A stretch of DNA of 64,000 bases from Microbispora sp. H13382 (GTDB lineage: Bacteria > Actinomycetota > Actinomycetes > Streptosporangiales > Streptosporangiaceae). The position numbers and the translations under genes were made by a program. A model generated the notes under the pieces. It ran no database searches. It was given only the letters and a program-made list of their open reading frames with translations, and was not told the DNA's origin. This document shows, one piece after another, positions 25,174 to 33,882 of this stretch; the stretch's first letter is position 1, and the number at the start of each line of letters is the position of its first letter. The DNA lies in contig NZ_JABBXA010000006.1 of assembly GCF_014161445.1 (NCBI RefSeq), positions 248,001 to 312,000 on the forward strand, in the 5' to 3' direction.

Positions 25174-26118
25174 ATGGCGCGCGCCCTCGCCCGCACGGCC
25201 CGTCCCGCCCTCGTCGTCGAGGCGAGAACCCGCAGAAAAGGCGCGTTCTGGCCCTACCTGCTGGTGGCCCCGGCCCTGGCCGCGTTCGCGTGCCTGCTCG
25301 TCTACCCGCTGGCCCGCAGCGTCGTGATCTCCTTCCAGCACTTCCGGCTGGGCGAGCTGATCAGGGGCGGGGCGGCCTTCGCGGGCCTCGCCAACTATGC
25401 CGAGGCCCTCGGCGGGCCGGAGTTCTGGGCGGTCGTACGGCGGACCTTCCTGTGGACGGCCGCCAACGTCGTGCTGATCATGGTGATCGCCACCGCGGTG
25501 GCGCTGATGCTGCCGCATCTGGGGCGCCGTATGCGGCTGGCCGTCATGAGCGGGATGGTGCTCACCTGGGCCACGCCGGTGCTGGCCGCGACGACGATCT
25601 TCCAGTGGCTCTTCCAGTCGCGCCTGGGCGTCGTCAACTGGGTGCTGGTGCGGCTCGGCTTCGACTCCTTCCGCGACTACACGTGGTTCGCCGACGGACG
25701 GGCGACCTTCGCGATCCTGGTCGCGCTGGTGGTCTGGCAGTCGGTGCCGTTCGCCGCGCTCACCCTCTACGCGGGACTCACCACCATTCCCGGAGAGCTC
25801 TACGAGGCGGCCCGGATCGACGGGGCCGGGCCGTGGCAGGTCTTCGGCCGGGTCACGTTCCCCATCCTGCGCCCGCTGTTCGGCCTGATCACGTCGCTCG
25901 AGGTCATCTGGGTCCTCACCTGCTTCGCGCAGATCTGGGCGATCAGTAAGGGCGGCCCCGGTGGCGCCACCGCCACGCTGCCGGTCTACGCGTTCCAGAT
26001 CGCGCAGTCGCTGCACCGGTACGACCTGGGATCGGCCGTCTCCACGCTGACCGTGCTGATGCTGCTCGCGGTGCTGGTCGTCCACCTGCGCCGCATGTTC
26101 CGGGAGGAGGGAGCGTGA
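25174..26118 (+). CDS. dasB: ABC sugar permease DasB
   Basis: 314 residues with six membrane helices. The EAA loop that contacts the ATPase is LYEAARIDGAGPWQVFGRVTFPIL (about 208-232). MalF-type inner-membrane permease, first of the pair. The start lies one base after the dasA stop, and its end overlaps dasC by 4 bases. Confidence 0.9.
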   Translation: MARALARTARPALVVEARTRRKGAFWPYLLVAPALAAFACLLVYPLARSVVISFQHFRLGELIRGGAAFAGLANYAEALGGPEFWAVVRRTFLWTAANVVLIMVIATAVALMLPHLGRRMRLAVMSGMVLTWATPVLAATTIFQWLFQSRLGVVNWVLVRLGFDSFRDYTWFADGRATFAILVALVVWQSVPFAALTLYAGLTTIPGELYEAARIDGAGPWQVFGRVTFPILRPLFGLITSLEVIWVLTCFAQIWAISKGGPGGATATLPVYAFQIAQSLHRYDLGSAVSTLTVLMLLAVLVVHLRRMFREEGA

Positions 26119-26933
26119 GGAGGGCCGCACTCAACCTGGCAGCCGTGGGTGTGCTGGCGGTGTCGGTGTTCCCCGTCTACTGGATGGTGATCACCGCGTT
26201 CAAGCCGACGGTGGACATCCTCACCGAGACCCCGGCGTTCTGGCCCGCCCGGCCGACCCTCGACCACTTCGCGACGGCCGTACGGGCCGCCGGGTTCTGG
26301 ACGTTCTGGCGCAACAGCCTGGCGGTCACGCTCGGCGCGGTGGTGCTCGCGCTGGTCGTGGCGCTGCCGGCCGCCTTCGCCGTGGCCCGGCTGCGCTGGC
26401 CGGCGCGGCGCGGGTTCATCCTGATGGTCTTCGTCGCACAGACCGCTCCCTGGTCGGCGCTGCTCGTGCCGGTCTACATCATCGCCCGCGACGCGGACAT
26501 GCTCGACCGGCTGCCGACGCTGACGCTGGTGTACTTCGTCACGACGCTGCCGTTCACGATCGTGACGCTGCGCGGGTTCATCGCGGCGGTCCCGCCCGAG
26601 CTGGAGGAGGCCGCGCTGATGGACGGCTGCGGCCGGGCCGAGGCGTTCCGCCGGGTGGTGCTGCCGCTGCTCGCGCCGGGCCTGATGTCCACATCGCTGT
26701 TCGGCTTCATCACCGCGTGGAACGAGTTCGCCTTCGCCAACGCGCTCATGATCAAGGACCAGGGCGACCGTACGCTGCCGATCTGGCTGTCCGGGTTCGC
26801 CAACGTCTTCGGCACCGACTGGGGCGCCACCATGGCCGCCGCCACGCTGTTCATGCTCCCCGTCCTGCTCGTCTTCCTCGTGCTCCAGCGCCGCGTGTCC
26901 TCCGGGATGATCGCGGGCGCGGTGAAGGGATGA
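26115..26933 (+). CDS. dasC: ABC sugar permease DasC
   Basis: 272 residues with six membrane helices, MalG-type. The EAA loop is LEEAALMDGCGRAEAFRRVVLPLLAPGL (about 159-186). GTG start inside the dasB stop (GTGA); its own stop overlaps the next ATG (ATGA). Forms the channel with DasB for chitobiose/GlcNAc import. Confidence 0.9.
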   Translation: MRRAALNLAAVGVLAVSVFPVYWMVITAFKPTVDILTETPAFWPARPTLDHFATAVRAAGFWTFWRNSLAVTLGAVVLALVVALPAAFAVARLRWPARRGFILMVFVAQTAPWSALLVPVYIIARDADMLDRLPTLTLVYFVTTLPFTIVTLRGFIAAVPPELEEAALMDGCGRAEAFRRVVLPLLAPGLMSTSLFGFITAWNEFAFANALMIKDQGDRTLPIWLSGFANVFGTDWGATMAAATLFMLPVLLVFLVLQRRVSSGMIAGAVKG

Positions 26934-28210
26934 CCCAGATGATGATTCCGCGGCCCCGCGAGGCGGCCGTGCTCGGGGGAACCGTCACGCTCCACGACGG
27001 CCTCGTACGGCACGCGCCCGGCGATCCCCGGCTGGGAGAGGAGGGCTACCGGATCGACGTCACGCCGGACGGCGCGGAGCTGACGGCGGGAGGACCCGCA
27101 GGGCGCTTCTACGGCCAGCGGACCCTGGCGGCGCTCGGCCCCGAGGCGCCGCTGTGCCGGATCACCGACCGGCCCGCGCACTCCTGGCGCGGGGTCATGC
27201 TCGACGTCGCCCGGCACTTCATGCCCAAGGACTTCGTGCTGCGGCTGATCGACCTGCTGGCGGTCCACCGGCTCAACCGGCTGCACCTGCACCTGACCGA
27301 CGACCAGGGCTGGCGGCTGCAGATCAAGCGTTATCCCCGGCTCACCGAGGTCAGCGGAGAGCACTACACGCAGGAGGACATCCGGGAGATCGTGTCGTAC
27401 GCCGCCGACCGGTTCGTCACGATCGTGCCAGAAATCGAGATGCCGGGGCACGCCCAGGCGGCGATCGCCGCCTATCCCTGGCTCGGCAACCACCCGTCAC
27501 GCCGCCTGCCCGTACGGGACTCGTGGGGGATCAGCCCGCACGTGTTCAACCTTGAGGAGGCGGCGATCGGCTTCTGCCGGGACGTGCTCGACGAGGTCAT
27601 GGACCTGTTTCCCGGGGAGTACGTCCACCTCGGCGGCGACGAGTGCCCGCCGGACGAGTGGGAGCACAGCGAGGCGGCGCTGCGGCGGATCGCCGAGCTC
27701 GGGCTGCCGGGCCCGGACGCCGCGCGGGCGTGGTTCATCTCCACCGTCGGCGCGTACGTGACCTCCCGGGGCCGGCGCCCGATCCACTGGTACGACACAC
27801 CCGGTGGGCCCCCCGGCGTCACGGCGATGACGTGGCTCGACCACGAGAGCGGACCGCGGGCGGCCCTGGAAGGGCTCGACGTCGTGCTCGCCCCGCACAC
27901 CAGCACCTACCTCGACTATCCGGCCGACGCCCCCGGCCCGCACGGCCGGATGCTCTCCCTCGCCGACGTCTACGGGTTCACGCCGCCCCCGGCCCCCGAG
28001 GGCGCGACCGGCCGGATCCTCGGGGTGCAGTGCCAGCTCTGGACCGAGTACATGCCCACGCCCGAGCACGTCGAGGCGATGGCCTTCCCTCGGCTGTGCG
28101 CCTTTGCCGAGGTGGCCTGGGGCACGGCCGGGGACTACCGCGACTTCCTGCGCAGACTCACCCCTCATCTGGAGTCCCTGGGCGTCCGGCCGGGGCCGGT
28201 CATCCCCTGA
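26930..28210 (+). CDS. dasD: GH20 beta-N-acetylhexosaminidase DasD
   Basis: 426 residues. Catalytic GH20 core: RGVMLDVARHFMP, HLHLTDDQGWRLQIK, PEIEMPGHAQAA and the acid/base pair in HLGGDECP. No signal peptide, so it cleaves imported chitobiose to GlcNAc in the cytoplasm, matching DasD of the dasABCD operon. Start ATG 26930 overlaps the dasC stop. GlcNAc-6-phosphate formed downstream would release DasR, closing the loop. Confidence 0.9.
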   Translation: MTQMMIPRPREAAVLGGTVTLHDGLVRHAPGDPRLGEEGYRIDVTPDGAELTAGGPAGRFYGQRTLAALGPEAPLCRITDRPAHSWRGVMLDVARHFMPKDFVLRLIDLLAVHRLNRLHLHLTDDQGWRLQIKRYPRLTEVSGEHYTQEDIREIVSYAADRFVTIVPEIEMPGHAQAAIAAYPWLGNHPSRRLPVRDSWGISPHVFNLEEAAIGFCRDVLDEVMDLFPGEYVHLGGDECPPDEWEHSEAALRRIAELGLPGPDAARAWFISTVGAYVTSRGRRPIHWYDTPGGPPGVTAMTWLDHESGPRAALEGLDVVLAPHTSTYLDYPADAPGPHGRMLSLADVYGFTPPPAPEGATGRILGVQCQLWTEYMPTPEHVEAMAFPRLCAFAEVAWGTAGDYRDFLRRLTPHLESLGVRPGPVIP

Positions 28211-28246
28211 ACTCCGCAACCCACCCCCCACGAAAGGAAGACTGCG

Positions 28247-29656
28247 GTGTCACGAAAGCTCTTATGGGGCGGCCTCGCGGCCGTGCTGCTGGCCGCGCTG
28301 GTCGTGGCCCTGCCCGCCCAGGCGGCCCAGTCGCTGCGCCTGCGCTACAAGACGAGCGCCACCGGCGCCACCGCCGACCAGGTGGAGCCCTGGTTCGACC
28401 TGGTCAACAGCGGGACCACGGCGGTGCCGCTGAACACAGTGAAGATCCGCTACTACTTCAGGGCCGACTCACCGGCGCAGCAGTACCGCTTCGCCTGCTC
28501 GTGGGCGGTGGTCTCCTGCTCCACCGTCACCGGGACCTTCCAGACGATCTCGCCGGGTACGGCCACGGCCGACCGCTACCTGGAGGTCGGCTTCACCTCC
28601 GGCACCCTGGCCCCCGGCGCGTCGACCGGCGACCTGCAGCTGCGCTTCTACCGGTCCGACTGGCAGACGATCCGGCAGAGCGACGACTACTCCTTCGGCC
28701 CCGCGCGGACGACGTACGGCGACTGGGACAAGGTCACGGTCCACCAGGGCGGCACGCTGGTGTGGGGCACCCCGCCCGCGGGTGCGACCGACCCCTCGCC
28801 GTCCCCGTCGCCCTCCACCTCGCCTTCGCCGGGCGGCCCCGGCGGTGGCAGCGGGGTCGTCTTCGACGACTTCGCGTACGCATCCTCGTCGGACCCGCAG
28901 ATCGCGGCGCACAACTGGACCGTACGGACCAACAGCGGCGGCCCCGGCGTCCCCGGCGCGAGCTGGCCCGCGTCCAACGTGAGCTTCCCCGTCGTGAGCG
29001 GGAGCAACAAGGCGCTGCAACTGCGGGCGGCCACCGACGGCACCGCCGGGGGCACCTCGCAGGCCGAGTTCCTGCACCAGCGAAAGTTCTTCGAGGGCAC
29101 GTACGCCGCACGGGTGAAGTTCGCCGACGCCCCCGACAGCGGACCGGACGGGGACAACATCGTGGAGACGTTCTTCACCATCACGCCCCTCGCGTACGAC
29201 CTCGACCCGGACTACAGCGAGCAGGACTTCGAGTACCTGCCGAACGGCGGCTGGGGCGCGCAGGGCCCGATCATGTACACCACGACCTGGGAGACCTACC
29301 GCAACGAGCCCTGGCTCGCGGTCAACACGCACACCGAGCGGACGGCGAGCTACGCCGGCTGGCACGACCTCGTGCTGCAGGTCTCCGGGGGCACGGTCCG
29401 CTACTACATCGACGGCACGCTGTTCGCCGAGCACGGCGGCGACTACTACCCCGAGACGCCGCAGTCGGTGAACTTCAACCTCTGGTTCATCTCCGGCGGG
29501 CTGCTGGGCAGCGCCACCCCGCGCGTCTACACGCAGCAGGTCGACTGGTTCTACTTCAGCAAGAACGAGGTCGTGGCCCCGGCCGAGATCACCTCCAGGG
29601 TGAACGCCTACCGGGGCGCCGGCACCACGTGGAAGGACACCGTGCCCATGCCGTAG
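28247..29656 (+). CDS. secreted CBM3 - GH16-like polysaccharide hydrolase
   Basis: 469 residues. Signal peptide (about 1-27, LPAQAA cut). Residues about 28-178 are a CBM3 cellulose/chitin-type binding module (SLRLRYKTS, NTVKIRYYF, DLQLRF). A Pro/Ser linker (DPSPSPSPSTSPSPGGPGG) follows. Residues about 200-455 are a beta-jelly-roll with ExDxE-type site EQDFEYLPNG, as in GH16 glucanases. GTG start with AAAGGAAG ahead, 36 bases after dasD, so it may be read from the das promoter. The substrate is not evident; neighbours hint at a polymer taken with chitin. Confidence 0.75.
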   Translation: MSRKLLWGGLAAVLLAALVVALPAQAAQSLRLRYKTSATGATADQVEPWFDLVNSGTTAVPLNTVKIRYYFRADSPAQQYRFACSWAVVSCSTVTGTFQTISPGTATADRYLEVGFTSGTLAPGASTGDLQLRFYRSDWQTIRQSDDYSFGPARTTYGDWDKVTVHQGGTLVWGTPPAGATDPSPSPSPSTSPSPGGPGGGSGVVFDDFAYASSSDPQIAAHNWTVRTNSGGPGVPGASWPASNVSFPVVSGSNKALQLRAATDGTAGGTSQAEFLHQRKFFEGTYAARVKFADAPDSGPDGDNIVETFFTITPLAYDLDPDYSEQDFEYLPNGGWGAQGPIMYTTTWETYRNEPWLAVNTHTERTASYAGWHDLVLQVSGGTVRYYIDGTLFAEHGGDYYPETPQSVNFNLWFISGGLLGSATPRVYTQQVDWFYFSKNEVVAPAEITSRVNAYRGAGTTWKDTVPMP

Positions 29657-29666
29657 CCGATTGTCG

Positions 29667-29696
29667 CCCGGGCCCCGGCGGCATCCGGGGCCCGGG
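29667..29696. terminator. hairpin between convergent genes
   Basis: A perfect 12-bp stem CCCGGGCCCCGG/CCGGGGCCCGGG with a 6-base loop lies 11 bases after the GH16 stop. Confidence 0.8.
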
Positions 29697-29719
29697 CCCC
29701 GTGCTCGGTGCGAAAAGCG

Positions 29720-30511
29720 TCAGTGGAGCAGGTCGGGGTCGGAGGCGAGGATCTGGTCCAGCAGGGGCTGGAAGTTGATCCAGCCGACGACGTCGTTGCC
29801 GATCTGGCCGTGCGTGAGCTTGGCGTTCTCGTGCGAGATCGGCACCGTCGGCCCGGCGGCCTTGGCCGCGAGCTGCGCCTGGCAGCTTCGTTCCATCGTG
29901 ATGAACCACCAGGCCGCAGCCTCCACGCTGTCGCCCACGGTCAGCAGCCCGTGGTTGCGCAGGATGACCGCCTTGTGCGAGCCCAGCGCCTGCGCGATGC
30001 GGCGGCCCTCCTCGGTCTCCACGACCACCCCCGTGTAGTCGTCGAACAGGGCGTGGTCCTCGTAGAACGCGCACGCGTCCTGCGTCAGCGGCTCGAGCAG
30101 CGTGCCGAGCGCCGACAGGGCCTTGCCGTACACCGAGTGGGAGTGGGCGGCGGCGACCACGTCGGGCCTGGCCCGGTGGACCATCGAGTGGATGGCGAAC
30201 GCCGCCTGGTTGACGTGGTGGCGGCCCTCCACCACCTGGCCCTCGTGGTTGACCAGGATCAGGTCGCTGACCTTGATCTGCTTGAACGACATGCCGAACG
30301 GGTTCACCCAGAAGTGGTCGGTGTGCTCCGGGTCCCGGGCCGTGATGTGGCCGGCCACGCCCTCCTCGAAGCCGAACCTCCCGAACAGCCGCAGCGCCGC
30401 CGCGAGCCGCTCCTTGCGGTGGCGCCGCTCGTCCTCCGCGTTGGCGAAGGTCGGCGGCAGCCGGAAAGCGAGCTGGTCGGCGGGCACGGGCTGCAGGTCG
30501 GACAGGCTCAT
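29720..30511 (-). CDS. class II aldolase/adducin family protein
   Basis: 263 residues. Metal-binding histidines are in AAAHSHSVYG (about 125-134) and NHGLLTVG (about 193). EGVAGHITARDPEH and FWVNPFGMSFKQIK are family landmarks, close to the adducin-head/epimerase branch. Cleaves or epimerises sugar phosphates in some members; no substrate evident. ATG 30511 has GGGAG ahead and is preferred to the TTG at 30523. Confidence 0.82.
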   Translation of the reverse strand: MSLSDLQPVPADQLAFRLPPTFANAEDERRHRKERLAAALRLFGRFGFEEGVAGHITARDPEHTDHFWVNPFGMSFKQIKVSDLILVNHEGQVVEGRHHVNQAAFAIHSMVHRARPDVVAAAHSHSVYGKALSALGTLLEPLTQDACAFYEDHALFDDYTGVVVETEEGRRIAQALGSHKAVILRNHGLLTVGDSVEAAAWWFITMERSCQAQLAAKAAGPTVPISHENAKLTHGQIGNDVVGWINFQPLLDQILASDPDLLH

Positions 30512-30617
30512 CGCGGCTCCCAAGGCTCGTGAGGCGTACCCGTCCAGCCTGTCCTCCGCCGCCGTCCTCTGTCCATGCCGGAGCCGAATCTTCTTCTGTG
30601 CCGCAGGCGGCTTCGGT

Positions 30618-30630
30618 CCTGTCCGACAGG
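30618..30630. promoter_or_regulatory. small palindrome in the divergent promoter region
   Basis: CCTGTC-C-GACAGG between the aldolase and HAD genes. The size is that of a dimeric repressor site, but no cognate regulator can be named. Confidence 0.25.
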
Positions 30631-30690
30631 GCAGTGGAGGCCGACCGAATCCGCGTAAGGTGCATGCAGCGGGAGAGACGGGAGGTACCG

Positions 30691-31344
30691 ATGCGGCTGG
30701 AGGCCGTCTTCTTCGACGTCGGGGAGACCCTGGTGGACGAGACCCGCGAGTACGGCACCTGGGCCGACTGGCTGGGCGTCCCGCGGCACACCTTCTCCGC
30801 CGTGTTCGGCGCCGTGATCGCGCGCGGCGGCGACTACCGGGACACCTTCCAGCACTTCCGGCCCGGTTTCGACCTCCACGCCGAGCGGGAACGCCGGGCC
30901 CGGGAAGGCCAGGCCGAGACGTTCGGCGAGGAGAACCTCTACCCCGACGCCCGGCCCTGCCTGGCCGAGCTGCGGGAGATGGGGCTGCGCGTCGGCCTCG
31001 CCGGCAACCAGACCGCCCGCGCCGAGACCATCCTGCGCGCCCTCGACCTGCCCGTCGACGTGATCGGCACCTCCGACGGCTGGGGTGTGGAGAAGCCCGA
31101 CGCGTCCTTCTTCGACCGGCTGGTGGCGGAGGCCGGCTGCCCGGCGGAGTCCGTCCTCTACGTGGGCGACCGCCTCGACAACGACATCCGGCCCGCCCAG
31201 AAGTCCGGGTTGCGCACCGCCCTCGTACGGCGGGGCCCGTGGGGCCACATCCTCCGCGACGAGACGGCGGCCCGGGCGTGCCTGTTCCACGTCGACTCGC
31301 TGGCCGAGCTTCCCGCGCTCGTCCGCAAACACAACGGCGACTGA
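30691..31344 (+). CDS. HAD-superfamily hydrolase
   Basis: 217 residues. Motif I is FFDVGETLVD (nucleophile Asp; the second Asp of DxD is replaced by Gly, as in some HAD branches), motif II is in GLAGNQTA, motif III KPDASFF and motif IV GDRLDND. A cap domain lies at about 15-85. Probably a phosphatase of unknown substrate. GGAGG five bases before the ATG decides the start. Converges with the LysR gene, 4 bases away. Confidence 0.85.
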   Translation: MRLEAVFFDVGETLVDETREYGTWADWLGVPRHTFSAVFGAVIARGGDYRDTFQHFRPGFDLHAERERRAREGQAETFGEENLYPDARPCLAELREMGLRVGLAGNQTARAETILRALDLPVDVIGTSDGWGVEKPDASFFDRLVAEAGCPAESVLYVGDRLDNDIRPAQKSGLRTALVRRGPWGHILRDETAARACLFHVDSLAELPALVRKHNGD

Positions 31345-31348
31345 CGGC

Positions 31349-32251
31349 TCAACCGGCCTCCGTGAGGTCGATCGCGGCGGCCAGTCCCACCGCCACGTCG
31401 AGCAGGTTCCGTACGGCCCGCCGGTAGCGGCCGGGGTGCCAGGCCATGACGGTCTCGGCCCGTTCCCCGGCGAGCGGCACGAACACGACCCCGGTGCGCC
31501 GCAGGCTGTGCGCCGACCGGGCGAGCCGGGTGACCCCGACCCCGGCGGCGACCAGGCCGAGCAGGCTCGGCACGCCGTCGGCCCGCTGCACCACCCGCGG
31601 CGCGAAGCCCGCCGCGCGGAAGTCCTCGTCGTACTTGCGGTGCCACGGCTCCCACGAGCCGCGCGGCGTGAGCACCCAGGGCTCGCCGGCCAGGTCGGCC
31701 AGCCGCAGCTCGGCCCGCCCGGCGAGCGGGTGGCCGGTCGGCAGGACCGCGCAGACGCGCTCGCCGACCAGCGTGACCGTCTTCAGGTCGTCCACGAGCG
31801 GCGGCCGGGTGAAGGCCGCGTCGTACCGTCCGTCCCGCAGACCGCCGACGAGATCGGCGATGCCGACCGCCTCGGTGACGAGATCGACGTCCGGGTAGCG
31901 TTCCCGAAACGCGCGGACGACCGGCGGCATCATGTAGTTGGCGGTGGAAACGAGGAAGGCCAGGTGCAGCCTGCCGACCTCGCCGCGCTCGGCACGTCGG
32001 GCGGTCTCCACGGCGGCGTCCGCCCGGGCCAGCACCGCGCGCGCCTCGGGCAGGAACACCCGCCCGACCTCGGTGAGGCGGGTGCCCCGGGTGTCCCGGT
32101 CGAACAGCCGTGTGCCGAGGGCGCGCTCGAGCGCGACGATCTGCTGGGAGAGCGACTGCTGGGCGATGCGCAGCTCCCGCGCGGCCACGGTGAAGCTCAG
32201 ACGTTCGGCCACGGCGACGAAGTACCGCAGATGACGCAACTCGGGGGTCAC
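31349..32251 (-). CDS. LysR-family transcriptional regulator
   Basis: 300 residues. N-terminal HTH (LRHLRYFVAVAERLSFTVAARELRIAQQSLSQQI ... GTRLFDRDTRGTRLTEVG, residues 3-60), then a LysR substrate-binding domain. GTG start at 32251. Divergent from the SDR gene with a 100-base spacer, so it likely controls that gene in response to a small ligand. Confidence 0.9.
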   Translation of the reverse strand: MTPELRHLRYFVAVAERLSFTVAARELRIAQQSLSQQIVALERALGTRLFDRDTRGTRLTEVGRVFLPEARAVLARADAAVETARRAERGEVGRLHLAFLVSTANYMMPPVVRAFRERYPDVDLVTEAVGIADLVGGLRDGRYDAAFTRPPLVDDLKTVTLVGERVCAVLPTGHPLAGRAELRLADLAGEPWVLTPRGSWEPWHRKYDEDFRAAGFAPRVVQRADGVPSLLGLVAAGVGVTRLARSAHSLRRTGVVFVPLAGERAETVMAWHPGRYRRAVRNLLDVAVGLAAAIDLTEAG

Positions 32252-32351
32252 AGGCTCTGACTGTAACCGCCGCAGGGAACATGTGTTGGCGCGGCGGTTC
32301 TCGTACGGCGGACAGTGGTCCCACTGATCACGGAAAACGAGGAGCGGGACC

Positions 32352-33179
32352 ATGACCGGACGGGTTTGGCTGATCACCGGATGCTCGGCGGGCTTCGGCC
32401 GGGAGCTGGCCGAGGCCGCTCTGGCCGCGGGCGACCGCGTGATGGCGACGGCGCGACGTCCTGAGACGCTCGCCGCCCTGGCGGAGCTCGGCGGCGACCG
32501 GGTGCGCGCCTCGCGGCTGGACGTCACCGACGTCGCCTCCGTCGACGCGGCGGTGGCCGGGACGCTGTCCGCCTTCGGCCGCATCGACGTGGTGGTGAAC
32601 AACGCCGGCCACGGGTCGGTGGGAGCCGTCGAAGAGCTGTCGATGAGCGACCTGCGCGCGCTGATGGAGGTCATGTTCTTCGGGGCGGTGACCGTGACCA
32701 AGGCCGTCCTGCCGCATCTGCGCCGCCAGGGGAGCGGAACCGTCGTGCAGATGAGCTCGATGGGCGGGCAGCTCAGCATGCCGGGATTCGGCGCCTACTG
32801 CGCCGCCAAGTTCGCCCTGGAGGGGCTGTCGGAGGCGCTCGCCGCCGAGGTCGCGCCCTTCGGCGTACGGGTGCTGATCGTCGAGCCGGGCGCGTTCCGC
32901 ACCGAGTTCGGCGGCCACCGCATGCACCGTTCGAAGCCCATCGACGCCTACCGGGCGTCCGCGGGCGTGACCAGGGCCTTCGTGGACGGCATGGACGGCA
33001 CCCAGCCGGGCGACCCGGCCAAGGCCGCGCGGGCGATCCTCGGGGTGCTGGACGAGGCCGAGCCGCCGCTGCGGCTCGCCCTGGGCGACGACGCGGTGGA
33101 CGCCCTCCGCGCCCACCACGAGATGCTCCGCGCGGACCTGGACCGATGGGAGAAGCTGAGCCGGGCGATGAGCATCTAG
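32352..33179 (+). CDS. short-chain dehydrogenase/reductase
   Basis: 275 residues. Cofactor motif TGCSAGFG (about 9-16), NNAG (about 79), catalytic Ser in MSSMGG and YCAAKFA. Classical NADP-type SDR close to retinol/steroid-dehydrogenase-like members. ATG 32352 has AGGAGCGGG ahead. Probable target of the divergent LysR; substrate unknown. Confidence 0.87.
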   Translation: MTGRVWLITGCSAGFGRELAEAALAAGDRVMATARRPETLAALAELGGDRVRASRLDVTDVASVDAAVAGTLSAFGRIDVVVNNAGHGSVGAVEELSMSDLRALMEVMFFGAVTVTKAVLPHLRRQGSGTVVQMSSMGGQLSMPGFGAYCAAKFALEGLSEALAAEVAPFGVRVLIVEPGAFRTEFGGHRMHRSKPIDAYRASAGVTRAFVDGMDGTQPGDPAKAARAILGVLDEAEPPLRLALGDDAVDALRAHHEMLRADLDRWEKLSRAMSI

Positions 33180-33189
33180 AGTCGCCGGG

Positions 33190-33882
33190 GTGAAGCTCGA
33201 TCACGATGCCGACATCACGCCGCTGCTCGGCCGGGACTGGAGTGCGGTGGACCACCGGGAGGCGCTGGCCGGCCTCGCCAGGCTCGGCTGGACGCCCTGC
33301 GGAGTGGGCGACTGGGCCGTCGGGCTGCGTTCGCCCCGCGGCCTGTTCGCGGCGCGGATCTGCCCGTTCGACCCGGCCTATCCGGCCTTCCTCGAACTGT
33401 GCCGCCGCTGCCCCGGCAACCCGTACCTGCCGCACGTGGCGCTGGTCGAGGCACTCGACGGCGGCGGCTCGCTCACGGTGCTGGAGTTCCTGGCCCCGGC
33501 CGCGCCGGAGGAGGCGGCGGAGGTGGCCCGCCGATGGCGCGAGGGGGAGGGCGACGAGGCGTTCGACGCCGTACGGCGCACCGCCCTCACGGTGGACGAG
33601 GAGTGGCGGGCCCGGACGCCCTGGTGGGACGGGATCGACCTCAACCACGGCAACGTCCGCCGGGCGGTGGACGGGAGGATCGCGCTCGTGGACGTCTTCT
33701 GCATGGACGGGGCGTCGCTGTACCGCCAGGTGCTCGACGACTCCGCCGTCGTGCGCGAGCGCCTGTCCACCGCCGCGACGAGACACCTGCTGGACATCCC
33801 GTACATCGCCCGTGAGAGCTCTCCGGCGGAGATCGAGGCGCTGCGCGCGGCGTGGCGGGCGGGGGCCCGCGTCACATCGTGA
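33190..33882 (+). CDS. hypothetical protein with kinase-fold-like C-terminal motifs
   Basis: 230 residues, GTG start 10 bases after the SDR stop. No certain family. DLNHGNVRRAVDGRIALVDVFCMDG (about 156-180) resembles the HGDxxxxN/DxD core of aminoglycoside-phosphotransferase-like kinases, but the catalytic Asp is Asn-His-Gly-Asn here, so it may be a pseudokinase. Actinomycete-specific hypothetical is the safe label. Its end overlaps the convergent XRE gene by 11 bases. Confidence 0.55.
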   Translation: MKLDHDADITPLLGRDWSAVDHREALAGLARLGWTPCGVGDWAVGLRSPRGLFAARICPFDPAYPAFLELCRRCPGNPYLPHVALVEALDGGGSLTVLEFLAPAAPEEAAEVARRWREGEGDEAFDAVRRTALTVDEEWRARTPWWDGIDLNHGNVRRAVDGRIALVDVFCMDGASLYRQVLDDSAVVRERLSTAATRHLLDIPYIARESSPAEIEALRAAWRAGARVTS

